Below are positions 19,481-30,139 of a stretch of 64,000 nt of DNA, piece after piece. A model generated the notes under the pieces. That model saw only the letters and a program-made list of their open reading frames with translations, was not told where the DNA came from and ran no database searches. How positions within the stretch are numbered: position 1 is the first letter of the stretch; each line of letters opens with the position of its first letter. Source of the stretch: Sepiola atlantica (taxonomy: Eukaryota > Mollusca > Cephalopoda > Sepiida > Sepiolidae); the NCBI GenBank assembly GCA_963556195.1, contig OY744553.1:5891480-5955479 (forward strand), read 5' to 3'. The translations under genes were made by a program, and so were the position numbers.

Positions 19481-21368
19481 ACTAATTGATAATTGTTTTA
19501 TGTATACCCTAACCCTAATTAATAATTGTTTTGTTTTATGTATACCCTAACCCTAATTGATAATTGTTTTGTTTTATGTATACCCTAACCCTAATTAATA
19601 ATTGTTTTGTTTTATGTATACCCTAACCCTAATTAATAATTGTTTTGTTTTATGTATACCCTAACCCTAATTAATAATTGTTTTGTTTTATGTATACCCT
19701 AACCCTAATTAATAATTGTTTTGTTTTATGTATACCCTAACCCTAATTAATAATTGTTTTGTTTTATGTATACCCTAACCCTAATTAATAATTGTTTTGT
19801 TTTATGTATACCCTAACCCTAATTAATAATTGTTTTGTTTTATGTATACCCTAACCCTAATTAATAATTGTTTTGTTTTATGTATACCCTAACCCTAATT
19901 AATAATTGTTTTGTTTTATGTATACCCTAACCCTAATTGATAATTGTTTTGTTTTATGTATACCCTAACCCTAATTAATAATTGTTTTGTTTTATGTATA
20001 CCCTAACCCTAATTGATAATTGTTTTGTTTTATGTATACCCTAACCCTAATTAATAATTGTTTTGTTTTATGTATACCCTAACCCTAATTAATAATTGTT
20101 TTGTTTTATGTATACCCTAACCCTAATTGATAATTGTTTTGTTTTATGTATACCCTAACCCTAATTAATAATTGTTTTGTTTTATGTATACCTTAACCCT
20201 AATTAATAATTGTTTTGTTTTATGTATACCCTAACCCTAATTAATAATTGTTTTGTTTTATGTATACCCTAACCCTAATTAATAATTGTTTTGTTTTATG
20301 TATACCCTAACCCTAATTAATAATTGTTTTGTTTTATGTATACCCTAACCCTAATTAATAATTGTTTTGTTTTATGTATACCCTAACCCTAATTAATAAT
20401 TGTTTTGTTTTATGTATACCCTAACCCTAATTGATAATTGTTTTGTTTTATGTATACCCTAACCCTAATTAATAATTGTTTTGTTTTATGTATACCCTAA
20501 CCCTAATTAATAATTGTTTTGTTTTATGTATACCCTAACCCTAATTAATAATTGTTTTGTTTTATGTATACCCTAACCCTAATTAATAATTGTTTTGTTT
20601 TATGTATACCCTAACCCTAATTAATAATTGTTTTGTTTTATGTATACCCTAACCCTAATTAATAATTGTTTTGTTTTATGTATACCCTAACCCTAATTAA
20701 TAATTGTTTTGTTTTATGTATACCCTAACCCTAATTAATAATTGTTTTGTTTTATGTATACCCTAACCCTAATTAATAATTGTTTTGTTTTATGTATACC
20801 CTAACCCTAATTAATAATTGTTTTGTTTTATGTATACCCTAACCCTAATTAATAATTGTTTTGTTTTATGTATACCCTAACCCTAATTAATAATTGTTTT
20901 GTTTTATGTATACCCTAACCCTAATTAATAATTGTTTTGTTTTATGTATACCCTAACCCTAATTGATAATTGTTTTGTTTTATGTATACCCTAACCCTAA
21001 TTAATAATTGTTTTGTTTTATGTATACCCTAACCCTAATTAATAATTGTTTTGTTTTATGTATACCCTAACCCTAATTAATAATTGTTTTGTTTTATGTA
21101 TACCCTAACCCTAATTAATAATTGTTTTGTTTTATGTATACCCTAACCCTAATTGATAATTGTTTTGTTTTATGTATACCCTAACCCTAATTAATAATTG
21201 TTTTGTTTTATGTATACCCTAACCCTAATTAATAATTGTTTTGTTTTATGTATACCCTAACCCTAATTAATAATTGTTTTGTTTTATGTATACCCTAACC
21301 CTAATTAATAATTGTTTTGTTTTATGTATACCTTAACCCTAATTGATAATTGTTTTGTTTTATGTATA
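19481..21368. repeat. 38-bp satellite built on telomeric hexamers
   Basis: About 49 head-to-tail units. Each has two CCCTAA telomere hexamers followed by a 26-bp linker, TTAATAATTG, TTTTGTTTTATGTATA. The first unit is 33 bp and lacks one TTTTG step. Variation is mostly A/G at one linker site (TTAATAATTG or TTGATAATTG), plus CCTTAACCC in two units. The high identity implies recent homogenisation. It lies internally, so it is not a chromosome end by itself. Confidence 0.97.
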
Positions 21369-21369
21369 A

Positions 21370-21645
21370 CAAGCAAACAACTACCCACCATCTAACGGCT
21401 ATTAATTTTGCGCTAAATGTATAACTTACATTTCATAAATTTAAGTTAAATCTATTGTAATCTTAAAATCTAATTATTTAAATTAAAAACTAATAATATT
21501 TGAAGAAAAGGTTTTTGTAATTTTCCTTTCTTTTTTTTTTCGTTTTTTTACATCACTTAAATTAATTACGGTTAATATCGACAAAACTATTGCATATATG
21601 TAGGAAAATAGGACAATAAAATTACACATGAAAAACATATCATCA
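21370..21645. other. AT-rich spacer
   Basis: Nothing recognisable. Confidence 0.4.
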
Positions 21646-21649
21646 TATT

Positions 21650-21890
21650 CGGTTTAACGTACGTTTTACATGCTGGCATGTGTTGGACGGCTTTTAGAAA
21701 TTGACTTCCAAACTTATCTTTGGTCAGGATTTTTGGAAGTCAGTTTTTTAACTGAGGCAAAGTTTTTATAGGCCGGATGCCTTTCCTAGCGCCAACCCGG
21801 TGAGGTGATAGGGACCAGTGTTTTATCTGGACAACATCTCTAGGTGATCGCCTACCAAGACTAAAGAGTGCTTCACCTGTACCTGAAAAT
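21650..21890 (-). mobile_element. RTE-like 3' end or related repeat, inverted
   Basis: CGTTTTACATGCTGGCATGT GTTGGACGGCTTT is the reverse complement of the CAAACACATGCCAGCATG TAAAAC end of the RTE-like copy at 56400. It continues into GGCCGGATGCCTTTCCTAGC GCCAACC, a conserved tail block. Confidence 0.5.
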
Positions 21891-22099
21891 AAGACAATAA
21901 AATTACAAATGAATAACACCAAACGTTAATTTATAATAAACTGTTAAAAAATAGTTATGAAAATGAGGCATACAAATAGCTGTGTTTGGGTCTTTGTTCT
22001 CTACTATATATACAGTATTTCAAAATATTATGCGAGCCGTTTTATTTATTCATTTATTTGTTTATTATGTTTTGGAATTTTTGAGATGAGGATTGATAA

Positions 22100-22320
22100 T
22101 TTGGATTATTCGCACTACTGTTCTAATCTTGGATGTTATTCTCACAACGTTTCGGCCGATGTTCTTCCGGTGTATCTTGTCGAACTCGGGAATCTTTCTG
22201 TCGAACTGAGGACACGTGGCGTAACGGATAAAGTACTAAGTGACACTCTTCTGGATGCTGAAAGTTCAATCCCCAGTGCGGGCGATACTAAGAATACAAT
22301 TGCCAATTACTTAAGACTTC
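22100..22320 (+). mobile_element. tRNA-derived SINE adjoining a GAAACGTTG-type repeat
   Basis: At about 22206-22280 the plus strand reads GTGGCGTAACGGATAAAGT (A-box) and 45 bp later AGTTCAATCCCCAGTGCG (B-box), spaced as in a tRNA. A non-tRNA 3' part follows (GATACTAAGAATACAATTG). Immediately left, 22138-22200 carries CACAACGTTTCGGCC..TCTTCCGG, the inverse of 23420-23470 and 30315-30365. Inverted tRNA-like copies lie at 29935-30062 and 56080-56200, with the same neighbouring block, so the two parts may move together. Confidence 0.65.
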
Positions 22321-22324
22321 TACC

Positions 22325-22990
22325 TGGTCATGGCTGCCATAAACCTAGACTCAACACCTGCTGCTTGATCACTGGCTGCCTGAAGCCTACCAACATAAAC
22401 AACCGTTATTTCCTACCTGGCATTCCCCCTTCAGATGTGAGATGAAAAGTTGCCAGCCGAGTAGAGATCACAAAGGCTATCAGTGATGAACACCATCTCC
22501 TTCATGGACGTGGACCAACTGTCTAACGACTAAAGTCAAGAAAAAGCTTCCTCAGCCCTGTCGAATCCCTAACAACATCTCAGGAAGAGACCAGACTACA
22601 GACTGACATGGGAATCCCCCCTTCTGATGCCCTCCCTCCCACTTCAGAGACACCCTGGCTCCAGTGGAAAACAACCGCCTGAGAACGGGAATGGGGCGAT
22701 GAAAAGTTGCTCTGAGTATATGGGGGCTACAAAACTGACCAAACCATCTGTGAATGTGGGGAGGGTGACCATACGATGCGACACTGCATTGTCTGTCCTC
22801 TACTGCGCAACCGGTGCAGCTTTAAAGATCTTGCAGAATACAACAATAATGCAAAGGACTGCGTAAAAAAAGTGGGAAACTGTTTTACGACCACATGACA
22901 CTTTAAAGACACGCAAAGAATAAATGGCTGACCAAACGAGATCATGCCACCCCACCCGTGGCTAAAATAAAGCGTTCTGTTCGAAATTCC
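22325..22990 (+). pseudogene. LINE family F C-terminus
   Basis: The plus-strand frames read CLITGCLKPTNINNRYFLPG IPPSDVR, then RLKSRKSFLS, TDMGIPPSDALPPTSETPW and finally GYKTDQTICECGEGDHTMRH CIVCPLL, then NAKDCVKK. It matches the end of a LINE protein with a CxCG-x(4-6)-HxxxxC metal-binding-like cluster. Several frameshifts lie between the blocks, so it is inactive. A second copy is split into inverted halves at 59090-59660. Confidence 0.75.
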
Positions 22991-23007
22991 GTACAGATTC
23001 CCGAGTT

Positions 23008-23386
23008 TTATTTACTCCTCTCCAGGAGTTAGGCACAAGGCCAGTTTTATCCTACTCCCACAAGTAAGATGTGACCCAAGGTCAGGTCGGAAAGTGGGGG
23101 TTGAAAAGCCAGCGCCCGAGAGGTGAGCACTCTGACCATCAAAAATTGCCTGGGCAGCCCCGTCGGCATTCCCCGGTAGGGGCGCCTCAGGCAGTAAGCA
23201 ATAAACTTACTCTTCCCCAAAGAGGGGAGGCGAAGCCTGGGAGGGTGGACCTCCTAGAACTGCACAGGACAGACCCATAGACCGGCGTAAATCAAGCCCC
23301 GAAGGCCAAGACAATACCAGTCTATGGGGTGTAGTATCCATCGGAACAGATACTACACTTTGATCTTAGCCAAAAGGCCAACAAAC
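23008..23386 (-). mobile_element. U2-headed SINE type A, copy 4 (full length)
   Basis: On the minus strand it starts GGCCTTTTGGCTAAGATC, AAAGTGTAGTATCTGTTCC and ends GCCTAACTCCTGGAGAGG, AGTAAATAAA. The flanking duplication is TTCCCGAGTT at 22998-23007 and 23387-23396. It interrupts a repeat that continues as CCCGAGTTTGACA..ACACCTGAAGAAGG on the right. It retains the ACCATCAAAAATTGCCTGG block lost in copies 3 and, partly, 5. Confidence 0.93.
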
Positions 23387-23414
23387 TTCCCGAGTTCGAT
23401 AGAAAGATTCCCGA

Positions 23415-23520
23415 GTTTGACAAGATACACCTGAAGAAGGTTGGAGGTTACATCGGCCGAAACGTTGTGAGAATAACACTCAAGATGAGAACAATATTCT
23501 GAATAATCCAAATTATTTGG
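23415..23520 (+). repeat. Hammerhead-like GAAACGTTG repeat, copy 2
   Basis: CCTGAAGAAGG ... CGGCCGAAACGTTGTGAG has the order CTGAAGA, a possible wobble stem GGTT/GGCC, GAAAC. It recurs at 30315 (+), 22150 (-) and 55917 (-). A degenerate hammerhead core of the type found in Penelope-like elements is one reading; the closing stem is not convincing here. Confidence 0.4.
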
Positions 23521-23524
23521 TTTT

Positions 23525-23710
23525 TATTCTAGTCTAGTTGACAGGGGAAAGCCAAGGAAAACATGGGAGGAAGTGATAAAAATGGACATGAGGGATAAAT
23601 AAAGACCTGGTCAGTGATAGGTTACTTTGGAATTAAATTTCTACCAGCCGTCAAACGCATGTTAAAAAAAAAACTCACGTTAAACCAATTATGATGGTGA
23701 TGATAGGCCG
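23525..23710 (+). mobile_element. RTE-like LINE 3' end, copy 1
   Basis: The plus strand encodes KPRKTWEEVIKMDMRD and KDLVSDRLLWN, the conserved end of RTE-type proteins (GRPRKTW..V...D...L....A.DR..WR). It is followed by AGCCGTCAAACGCATG and a GATGGTGATGAT tail, also typical of RTE. Related ends lie at 28355, 47215, 53270 and 56265. Confidence 0.72.
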
Positions 23711-23919
23711 ATGACCAACTTGCTAGTCAGGATAAAATCTTGATTTTGTAGCATGAAAGCTATTGATGACAAACTTTGAGAATCCGACTGACTTAATTTT
23801 ATATATTAGAATATATCTGTCTATTACCCTTTATCGTCTGCTAGGTTCTCTTAACCTACTAGTCATCTTTCCTTGTGGCCCTTCCCTTTTAGTGGTCGGT
23901 TGTTCGAGTTTATTCTGAC

Positions 23920-24195
23920 GGGGGGGGGGGGAGAGGAGGGGGGGATAATCTAATTTTAGAAATAAGACCTACCTTTGGCCAATGGGGGTTTGTCCCTCCC
24001 TCTCTCTCTCTCTCTAATCATTATGTGACCGTCTTTTCCTTATGTCTACCTGCCCCCCCCCCCCTCTCCCCGATCAGCCTCCTGTATTCAGCAGACCCCA
24101 TTTCTGTACCCAGCTACTCCCCCCTCCCTCCCCCGCTCCTCATCCTTCTTAACCCCCCCCCCCCCCTTTCCTCACACCCTCTGGCTTACCCGGTT
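23920..24195. repeat. Poly-G and poly-C runs with CT tracts
   Basis: Homopolymer G at 23921-23931 and C at 24053-24063 and 24152-24166, with (CT)n at 23997-24015. Confidence 0.85.
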
Positions 24196-24269
24196 CTTAA
24201 GTAAGATGGAGGCCAGCAGATATGACTCAGTTTCCTTATCTGTAGAAAGAGATAGAACTTCCGGACTTG

Positions 24270-24955
24270 AATTCTATCTCTCTTTCTTTTTCTTCTTCTC
24301 TCTCTGTATCTCACCCTCTCTCTCTCTCTTTCTGTCTCTTTCACTCTTTCTGTCTGTCCCTCTTTTTTTCTGTCTCTCTCTCTTTCTATCCCCTCTCTCT
24401 ATGTTCCTCCTCTCTCTCGACCCTTTTCTCTCTCTCTCTTTCTCTGTCTCTTTCTCTCTGTCTCTCTCTTTCTCTCTCTGTATCTCACCCTATCTCTCTT
24501 TCTCTTTCTCTCTCTTTCACTCTTTTTGTCTGTCCCTCTTTCTATCTCTGTTTTTTTATCCCTTTTCTCTATGCCCCTCCTCCTCTCTTCCTTTCTCTCT
24601 CTCTCACCCCTTCTCACCCCCTCTCACCCCCCCTCTCTCTGTTTCTTTCACTCTTTCTGTCTGTCCCTCTTTCTTTCAGTCTCTCTCTTTTTCTATCCGC
24701 TCTCTCTATGCCCCTCCTCCTCTCTCTCTCTCTCACCCTCTCTCACCCTCTCTCTCTCTCACCCTCTCTCTCTCACCCTCTCTCTCTTTCTCTCTCTGTA
24801 TATCACCCTCTCTCTCTCTGTCTGCCCCTCTTTCTTTCTGTCTCTCTCTTTTGCTATCCCTTTTCTCTATACCCCTCTCTCTCTACCCCCTCTCTCTCTC
24901 TATCTTACCCTCTCTTTTTTCTCTATCTCTATCTATTTTTCTCTATCACGATCAC
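24270..24955. repeat. CT-rich minisatellite
   Basis: (TCTC)n with interspersed GTCTGTCCCTCTTTCT, CACTCTTTCTGTCTG and TATGCCCCTCCTCC blocks. The 263- and 270-residue open frames across it are Ser/Leu/Phe/Pro composition artefacts. Confidence 0.95.
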
Positions 24956-25299
24956 ATGCTTTTTTTCTTTTGTCGGATTTGTAACCGACGGTATCAATGT
25001 TGTTCTGATGTTCTGTAATAGATATGTAAATAAATATTTTTCTGTATATTTAGATTGACAGTTGAATACTATGAGAGGATCAAAAATGATGGGGAAGGGA
25101 TCTTTGTTTTTAACTTAAAATTTTACAAAAGAATAAAATCTCTGACTTGTTCATGAAGTTTGTTATTCTTCATCATTCAACTGACAATCATCTCATCAAC
25201 CCTCATCCGCACCCGAAATATATTTTGAATTTTAAAAAAATTGCCAAAAAGGACGAGATATACACCAAATCTCTATTTATATAAAGTGAGATATGTGTA

Positions 25300-26589
25300 C
25301 GAGGCCTGTCTGAAGAGTATCCGACTCGAGGCCAGAAAAAAATTTCAAATACGTAACGGGGTTGGGACTCTAATCCCCTTCAAAGTAGGCCCCTTGTGCT
25401 TGCACACACTTAGCTCACCGATCCATCCACTGCCGGAAACACCTCTGGAAGTCTTCTTTTAGGAACGGTGTTTATCTCAACCGTTGCGTTCCGCATTATC
25501 TCTTCTCTAGTTTCAAAATGGGGACTTTTCAGTGGCGTCTTCAATTTTCAAAACAACCAGAAGTCATAAGAAGCAAAGTATGGAGAGTAGGGAGGTTGAC
25601 GAACGACTGGAATTCCATGTTTAGCCAAGAAATGTTGGTTCAATTGTAATGAATGTGTGGGGGGGGGGTGTCGTGATGCAGTTGCCAGTCTCTCACCGTC
25701 CACCCGTCTGGTCTTTTGCGCCGAACTGCATCACTGATGCCGGAGAACATCTTGATAATACTCCTTTGTCACTGTTTGTCCTTCGTGATGCACAATTCCA
25801 CGGATATCAAGGAAGACAGTCAGCATCACCTTCATTTCGCTTTGCACGTGTCACACTTTTTTTTGACTCAGGATGCTTCCATTGCGACGACTGTCTTTTT
25901 GTTTCTGAGTCGTACCTGTACACCCATGACTCATCTCCAGTTATCACGGTGTTCAGAAACCCAGAATCAGTGTTGGCGGTTTCTAGAAGGTCCTGTGCAA
26001 CTTGAGAGCAGAGGTCCTTTTTGTTCCTGCGGCAAGAACTTCAGCACAAATTTCACAGCCACTCTGTGCATGTTCAAATCATCACGCAAAATTGCATGTG
26101 CGGAATCTTTACTCACTCCGACCTGTTAGGCGATCTCCCGCACGGTTCAACAAAGATCTTCCATCACCAAATTTTGCACCCTCTCAACAACGGCTGCACT
26201 CCGAGCAGTTTATGATCTGCCAGAACGCTGGTCACTCTCCGCTTATGTGTGGCCATTTTTGAATCGATTGAACCACTCCTTAATTTGTGTTACACCCATC
26301 GCATCTTCTCCAAACACCTGCTGAATCTAACGAATTGTTTTGCTTTGAGAATCACCAAGCTTTTGACAAAATGGGATGCATTACCTTTGCTCAACACGTT
26401 CAGTCATCTTGAGAGAATCAGTAATCCGACGAACACGTTGTGTAGCACCTCATGCAGTGACTAACACGCAGAAAGGCGGTGATGAAATTCACACATGCAC
26501 ATAAAGGTGTCTTCCTTCACTGTGTAGAGCGATGCCACCCTATCGTTTCTATTTCGCACGGAAAAAATAAAGATTTTAGACAGGCCTCG
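25300..26589 (-). mobile_element. Full-length mariner-type transposon, inactive
   Basis: Terminal repeats CGAGGCCTGTCT (from 25300) and AGACAGGCCTCG (to 26589) with TA on both sides give an element of about 1,290 bp, the normal size of a mariner. It holds one long transposase pseudogene on the minus strand. It lies about 2 kb upstream of the candidate RNF38/44 exon. Immediately right of it dispersed repeat C begins. Confidence 0.88.
25420..26480 (-). pseudogene. mariner (DD34D-type) transposase pseudogene
   Basis: On the minus strand the order of motifs is intact: the N-terminal region (AMGVTQIKEWFNRFK, near 26230-26300), the second helix-turn-helix region, then VITGDESWVYRYDS (first catalytic Asp, near 25890-25940), a degraded second block reading QLHHDTPPPHT where the family has HHDNAPAHT (near 25670), and PYFASYDFWLF (third Asp region, near 25560-25590). 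Stops and frameshifts occur throughout, including a G-run at 25656-25664 that breaks the frame between the second and third blocks. It is the more complete of the mariner genes in the window but cannot give a working enzyme. Confidence 0.85.
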
Positions 26590-26599
26590 TATATGTTTT

Positions 26600-27130
26600 T
26601 GTATTTGTATGTACAGGATTCACTCCTTAACTAATTAGCCAATCATTATGAATTTTGGAACACAGCTGCTAGGAGTAAAGAGTTTTAATGTGGGCTATAT
26701 TTAGTTTTATGCAAAGGGGGGTTGAAGCCCTTCATGAAAATTCAGATAATTCTGATTTTTTTTAACTTTTAACAATAGATATTAGATATCAATAAATATT
26801 CCCAGAATTTTAATTTCTTTGGAGTATTTCAAAGGCTTTTTAGGGGTCATAATATGGGCACCCCTCCTGCTCCCTCCTATATGAAAATTCAAATATTTCT
26901 GATTTGCATTGACTTCGATTAATAGTCATTAGATACCAAATAAGCAAGATTCCCTGAATTTCAATTTCTTCCTAAGACCCCTTAAGCTTAACCTTTAAAT
27001 TTTAGATATTTTCTAGAATCAAAATCATGTAATGCATTTTGATCAAAATTACAATAAGGATTCTAGACATAAGGTTTAGCATCCTCGTGTCTTGATTTTT
27101 TTCTCCGTAAGGGGACATAAAATGGTTGCA
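26600..27130 (-). repeat. Dispersed repeat C, copy 2 (longest)
   Basis: GGATTCACTCCTTAACTAAT, AATTTTGGAACACAGCTG, ATGTGGGCTATATTTAGTTT and later TTTTCTAGAATCAAAATCAT and CTAGACATAAGGTTTAG match 61230-61840 block by block. Shorter pieces are at 3530, 30185-30290 and 62790-62850. No coding. Confidence 0.7.
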
Positions 27131-27239
27131 AAACTATTCTGTGTGCGGAATTAATTTTACCCGTCCTAGTGTGGGTAATTAGTTAGTATGTATTATTTTT
27201 CTTGAATTGCAATTCAATTATTTTGACATTACTAACCAG

Positions 27240-27710
27240 CAGAGCGTTACCACTGTTTGCCAAGCGAAGAGTGATGATGTATGGAAGTGAAACTTTGCCA
27301 GTGAGGGTTCAAGAGATGCGTTGCATGGAAAGAAATTATACGAAGATTGTTACGATGGATGTGTAATGGGAGTTTTAAAGACATGGTTAATTCTGATGAT
27401 CTCAGAGGAAAATTACATTTGGACAGTATAGGAAGATGTGTGCAGAAGAGTTGACTGAAAATTCAGATATCACTCATTAGTCATACCACATGACTTCCTA
27501 CTGTTGAATATCCTGGCCGGGTGTACCGAAAATATCACATGGCAACAATAAAACGTACTCGACACAGTCACGCACCTGGCCAGAAGACACGTGGTTAATT
27601 CTGATGACCTCAGAGGAAAATTAAATCTGGACAGTATAGGAAGATGTGTGCAGAAGAGTCGACTTCGATGGTATTTCCAATTACAAGCTCAATGAAGATT
27701 TATCACAGAA
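27240..27710 (+). pseudogene. RTE-like LINE protein remnant with internal duplication
   Basis: The plus strand gives MYGSETLPVRVQEMRCMERN, then NSDDLRGKLHLDSIGRCVQK-like residues in another frame, matching the YGSETW...L...E.R..RWM...L.DR..S..LR..L.I block of RTE/CR1-type proteins. The block encoding the DDLRGKL segment is present twice, at 27385-27455 and 27590-27662, separated by an unrelated 130 bp containing TGGCCGGGTGTACCGAAAAT. Confidence 0.68.
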
Positions 27711-27856
27711 TTCAGAGCATATATATTATTCAATTCTAAAAACCATGTAAAAGGAAATCCAAAAACGTAATTCACATCAGTTCCTTCAATTCTTTATTTC
27801 CGCACTTCAGTGGAGATTTATCATTTACATTTTTATCTTACGTAAAAAAAAAGCCT

Positions 27857-28350
27857 TCAATTTGTCCATGTTAATCTATTGGTTGACCTACACGTGTTTC
27901 TTGGCGAACAGAACAAAATTACGGTTAGTCTATCCGTCAATCATCGGGGAATAATAGAAACATGTAGTCGTGTTGTAGAAACAAGCTATGATATCCAAAG
28001 GCAGAAGAAAAAAAAAACGATAAGAGGACTTCAAAAAAAAAAAAGCGTTAAGGAGGTTTAAAAAGGTGAGATCTGATAAAGTCCTGGTAATTCAGGAAAG
28101 CATGAAATAAACTCGCGTGAAGAAAAAAGGCAGCAAAACAAATGGTACCCCCCCCCCCAAAAAAAAAAGAAGAAGAAGAATCCGGAAGCAGTCCGACCAC
28201 GATGATCTCCGTTAAAAACCATTATAACTTGTTTCTACAACTCCACTACATATTTATATTATTCCCTGATGACTGCGACAGACTAACGAACCGTAATTTT
28301 GTTCTGTCCACCAAGAAACATGTGTAGGTTTACTAATATGGACAAATTGA
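27857..28350. mobile_element. Fold-back element, arms about 135 bp
   Basis: Arms at 27857-27992 and 28220-28350 share TCAATTTGTCCAT, GAACAGAACAAAATTACGGT and TTGTAGAAACAAG in inverted order. The 230-bp centre holds poly-A, poly-C (28149-28159) and (GAA)n. It ends about 255 bp before the candidate RNF38/44 exon. Confidence 0.85.
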
Positions 28351-28354
28351 CGGT

Positions 28355-28572
28355 TTGAAAGAATGGATGAGAGTTTTTGTGTTAGTTGATGTAGAACAGT
28401 TGGGGTAGCAGGTTTAGTTCACAGGGGAAGGAAAATACGAGAAGTGATAAAAATGGACGTGAGGGATAAATAAAGACCTGGGCGGAGATAGGTTAGTATG
28501 AAATCAATTTCTTAAAGCCGTCCAACGCAAAACGTAAAACGAATATAAACCGATGATGATGATGATGAGATA
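28355..28572 (+). mobile_element. RTE-like LINE 3' end, copy 2
   Basis: GAATGGATGAGAGTTTTTGT, then residues KVIKMDVRDK-like and a GATGATGATGATGAG tail. It is the last repeat before the exon at 28605. Confidence 0.65.
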
Positions 28573-28604
28573 AATATTTTAAAAAATTCTTTTTTTAATT
28601 TCAG

Positions 28605-28798
28605 AGTGAAAGTCCAAGTCGAAAACGAAGGAAAACTTCAAATAATGTTGATTTAGAAGTGAATCATTCTTCCAGCCAATCGTCTTCAAGATCATGGGAA
28701 GTGAACAGTGAAACGGTTCGGCTTGTTAGACATTGGAGTACCTCTCACCAACGAAGGACATCGGGGGACAATTGTGTAACTCCGAAATCAAGACAAAG
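28605..28798 (+). CDS. RNF38/44: Internal exon of an RNF38/RNF44-like RING E3 ubiquitin ligase (partial gene)
   Basis: The 194-bp block is preceded by TTCTTTTTTTAATTTCAG and followed by AAAG|GTAAGAC, both strong splice signals. Frame 1 is open throughout (64 codons plus 2 bases) and reads SESPSRKRRKTSNN, then SSRSWEVNSETVRLVRHWST and ending SGDNCVTPKSRQR. As I recall human RNF38, its N-terminal region has the same order: a SPSPKRQRLS basic patch, RPWEM.S, and SGE.CNTPARNRR. RNF38 and RNF44 are RING-H2 ubiquitin ligases; this part lies upstream of the RING and is a likely disordered, basic, nuclear-signal-like segment. The exon starts in phase 0 and ends after two bases of a codon. Composition is balanced and unlike the repeats around it. 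I could not find the neighbouring exons, RING included, in this window. Confidence 0.72.
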
Positions 28799-28860
28799 GT
28801 AAGACTTGCGATGGATATTCTGTTTTGTATTTTGTTTCCGACAAATTGAAGTTTATTTAA

Positions 28861-29255
28861 ATTCCATGAAAAATGCCAGTATACTGAAATTATATGCCCT
28901 TAATAGGGTTAAGATGAAAATTCATATACACTAAATGTACAAAAGCAAGGAAATTCCCAAATTTTTACACTTTTATTGTCATTAAGAGTATGACTACATA
29001 TCAACCAAACCATTTCATTATCACATCACTACAGGATAAATCTCTATGCATGAGTGGATGAAGTGTGTGAGGTGCACTGAAGAAAAATTCCTACCAGTAA
29101 AATACATAGCCCTGTTGTGCTCGCATACCCTTAATGACAATAAAAGTGTAAAAATTTGGGAATTTCCTTGCTTTTGTACATTTAGTGTATATGAATTTTC
29201 ATCTTAACCCTATTAAGGGCATATGATTTCAGTATACTGGCATTTTTCATGGAAT
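28861..29255. repeat. Long inverted repeat, arms about 132 bp
   Basis: Arms at 28861-28992 and 29124-29255 are nearly identical (ATGCCAGTATACTGAAAT, CATTTAGTGTATATGAAT, GACAATAAAAGTGTAAAAAT). The 131-bp spacer is not symmetrical. It begins only 62 bp after the exon donor site. Confidence 0.9.
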
Positions 29256-29332
29256 GTCACTACTTTTGTAAAGGCTATGCCTCAATACAATGTCTTCTCA
29301 TAACTGATATAGTTGGTAGTTTGACTAATCAA

Positions 29333-29600
29333 GGTATATGGTAAACTGAAACAAAAATGCCATCAACTAGACACTAGAACCTCTATCTTTGCCAAAAATC
29401 AGCTGAATCCATCAAATGGTCGATAAGATATAGAATAGAGTGTATGAATACTGGTCATTTTTAAGGCTTTTTGGAATTTTCTGGAAAACTAAGTTATATG
29501 GTAAACTGAAATTAAAATGCCATCAACTAGACCCTAGAACCTCTATCTCTGCCAAAAATCAGCTGAATCCATCAAATAGTTAATGAGATACAGTGTGGCA
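29333..29600. repeat. Direct repeat of about 100 bp, two copies
   Basis: ATATGGTAAACTGAAA, ATGCCATCAACTAGAC and AATCAGCTGAATCCATCAAA occur at 29336-29425 and 29499-29590. The stretch to 29930 continues the same dispersed repeat without coding. Confidence 0.8.
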
Positions 29601-29929
29601 CATACGTACGCACGTATACACAGATAACATGATTTCATGATTGAACTTTCTGGATCTCTGGGTTGCCTTGACTAATGATGCTGAAATTCTACACACTTAT
29701 AGAACCTATCAAATAAAAATTTTGTGCAAAGTCTTAACTAATTTGGTTTATTGGTTTTTGAGTTATGATTGATAAAAGAAATGAGATTTCCAGCATAGGC
29801 CTTTGATTTAGTAGCCAGTGCTTAGCTGACTGACCAGTTGACCTCAAACTAAATTTTATAAATAATTTCGAACGAACCCCCTTATTTAATTCACGGGATA
29901 ACTTGCTCTTGTTCCATCAGTCATGACCG

Positions 29930-30065
29930 GGTAGAAGTCTTAAGTGATTCGTAATTGTATTCTTGGTATCGCCCGCACTGAGGATTGAACCTTCAACCTC
30001 CAGAAGACTGTCACTTAGAACTGATTATTACTTAGCACTTTTATCCGTTACGCCTTGCGGACAAT
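29930..30065 (-). mobile_element. tRNA-derived SINE, copy 2
   Basis: The reverse complement reads GGCGTAACGGATAAAAGTGC (A-box) and AGGTTGAAGGTTCAATCC (B-box), then GCGGGCGATACCAAG. Same family as 22206. Confidence 0.68.
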
Positions 30066-30139
30066 TCTAGAATGAATTTCAGGAGCCTTAGATCATGGCT
30101 GACGGAACGAGAGCAAGCTGCTCCTGTGGATTAAATAAA

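Noticed and set aside
19481..21368. A true chromosome end
   Set aside because: Non-telomeric DNA continues on both sides and the hexamers are diluted by a 26-bp linker.
24206..25058. Open frames of 263 and 270 residues
   Set aside because: They translate a (TCTC)n tract; composition is Ser/Leu/Phe/Pro with no domain.
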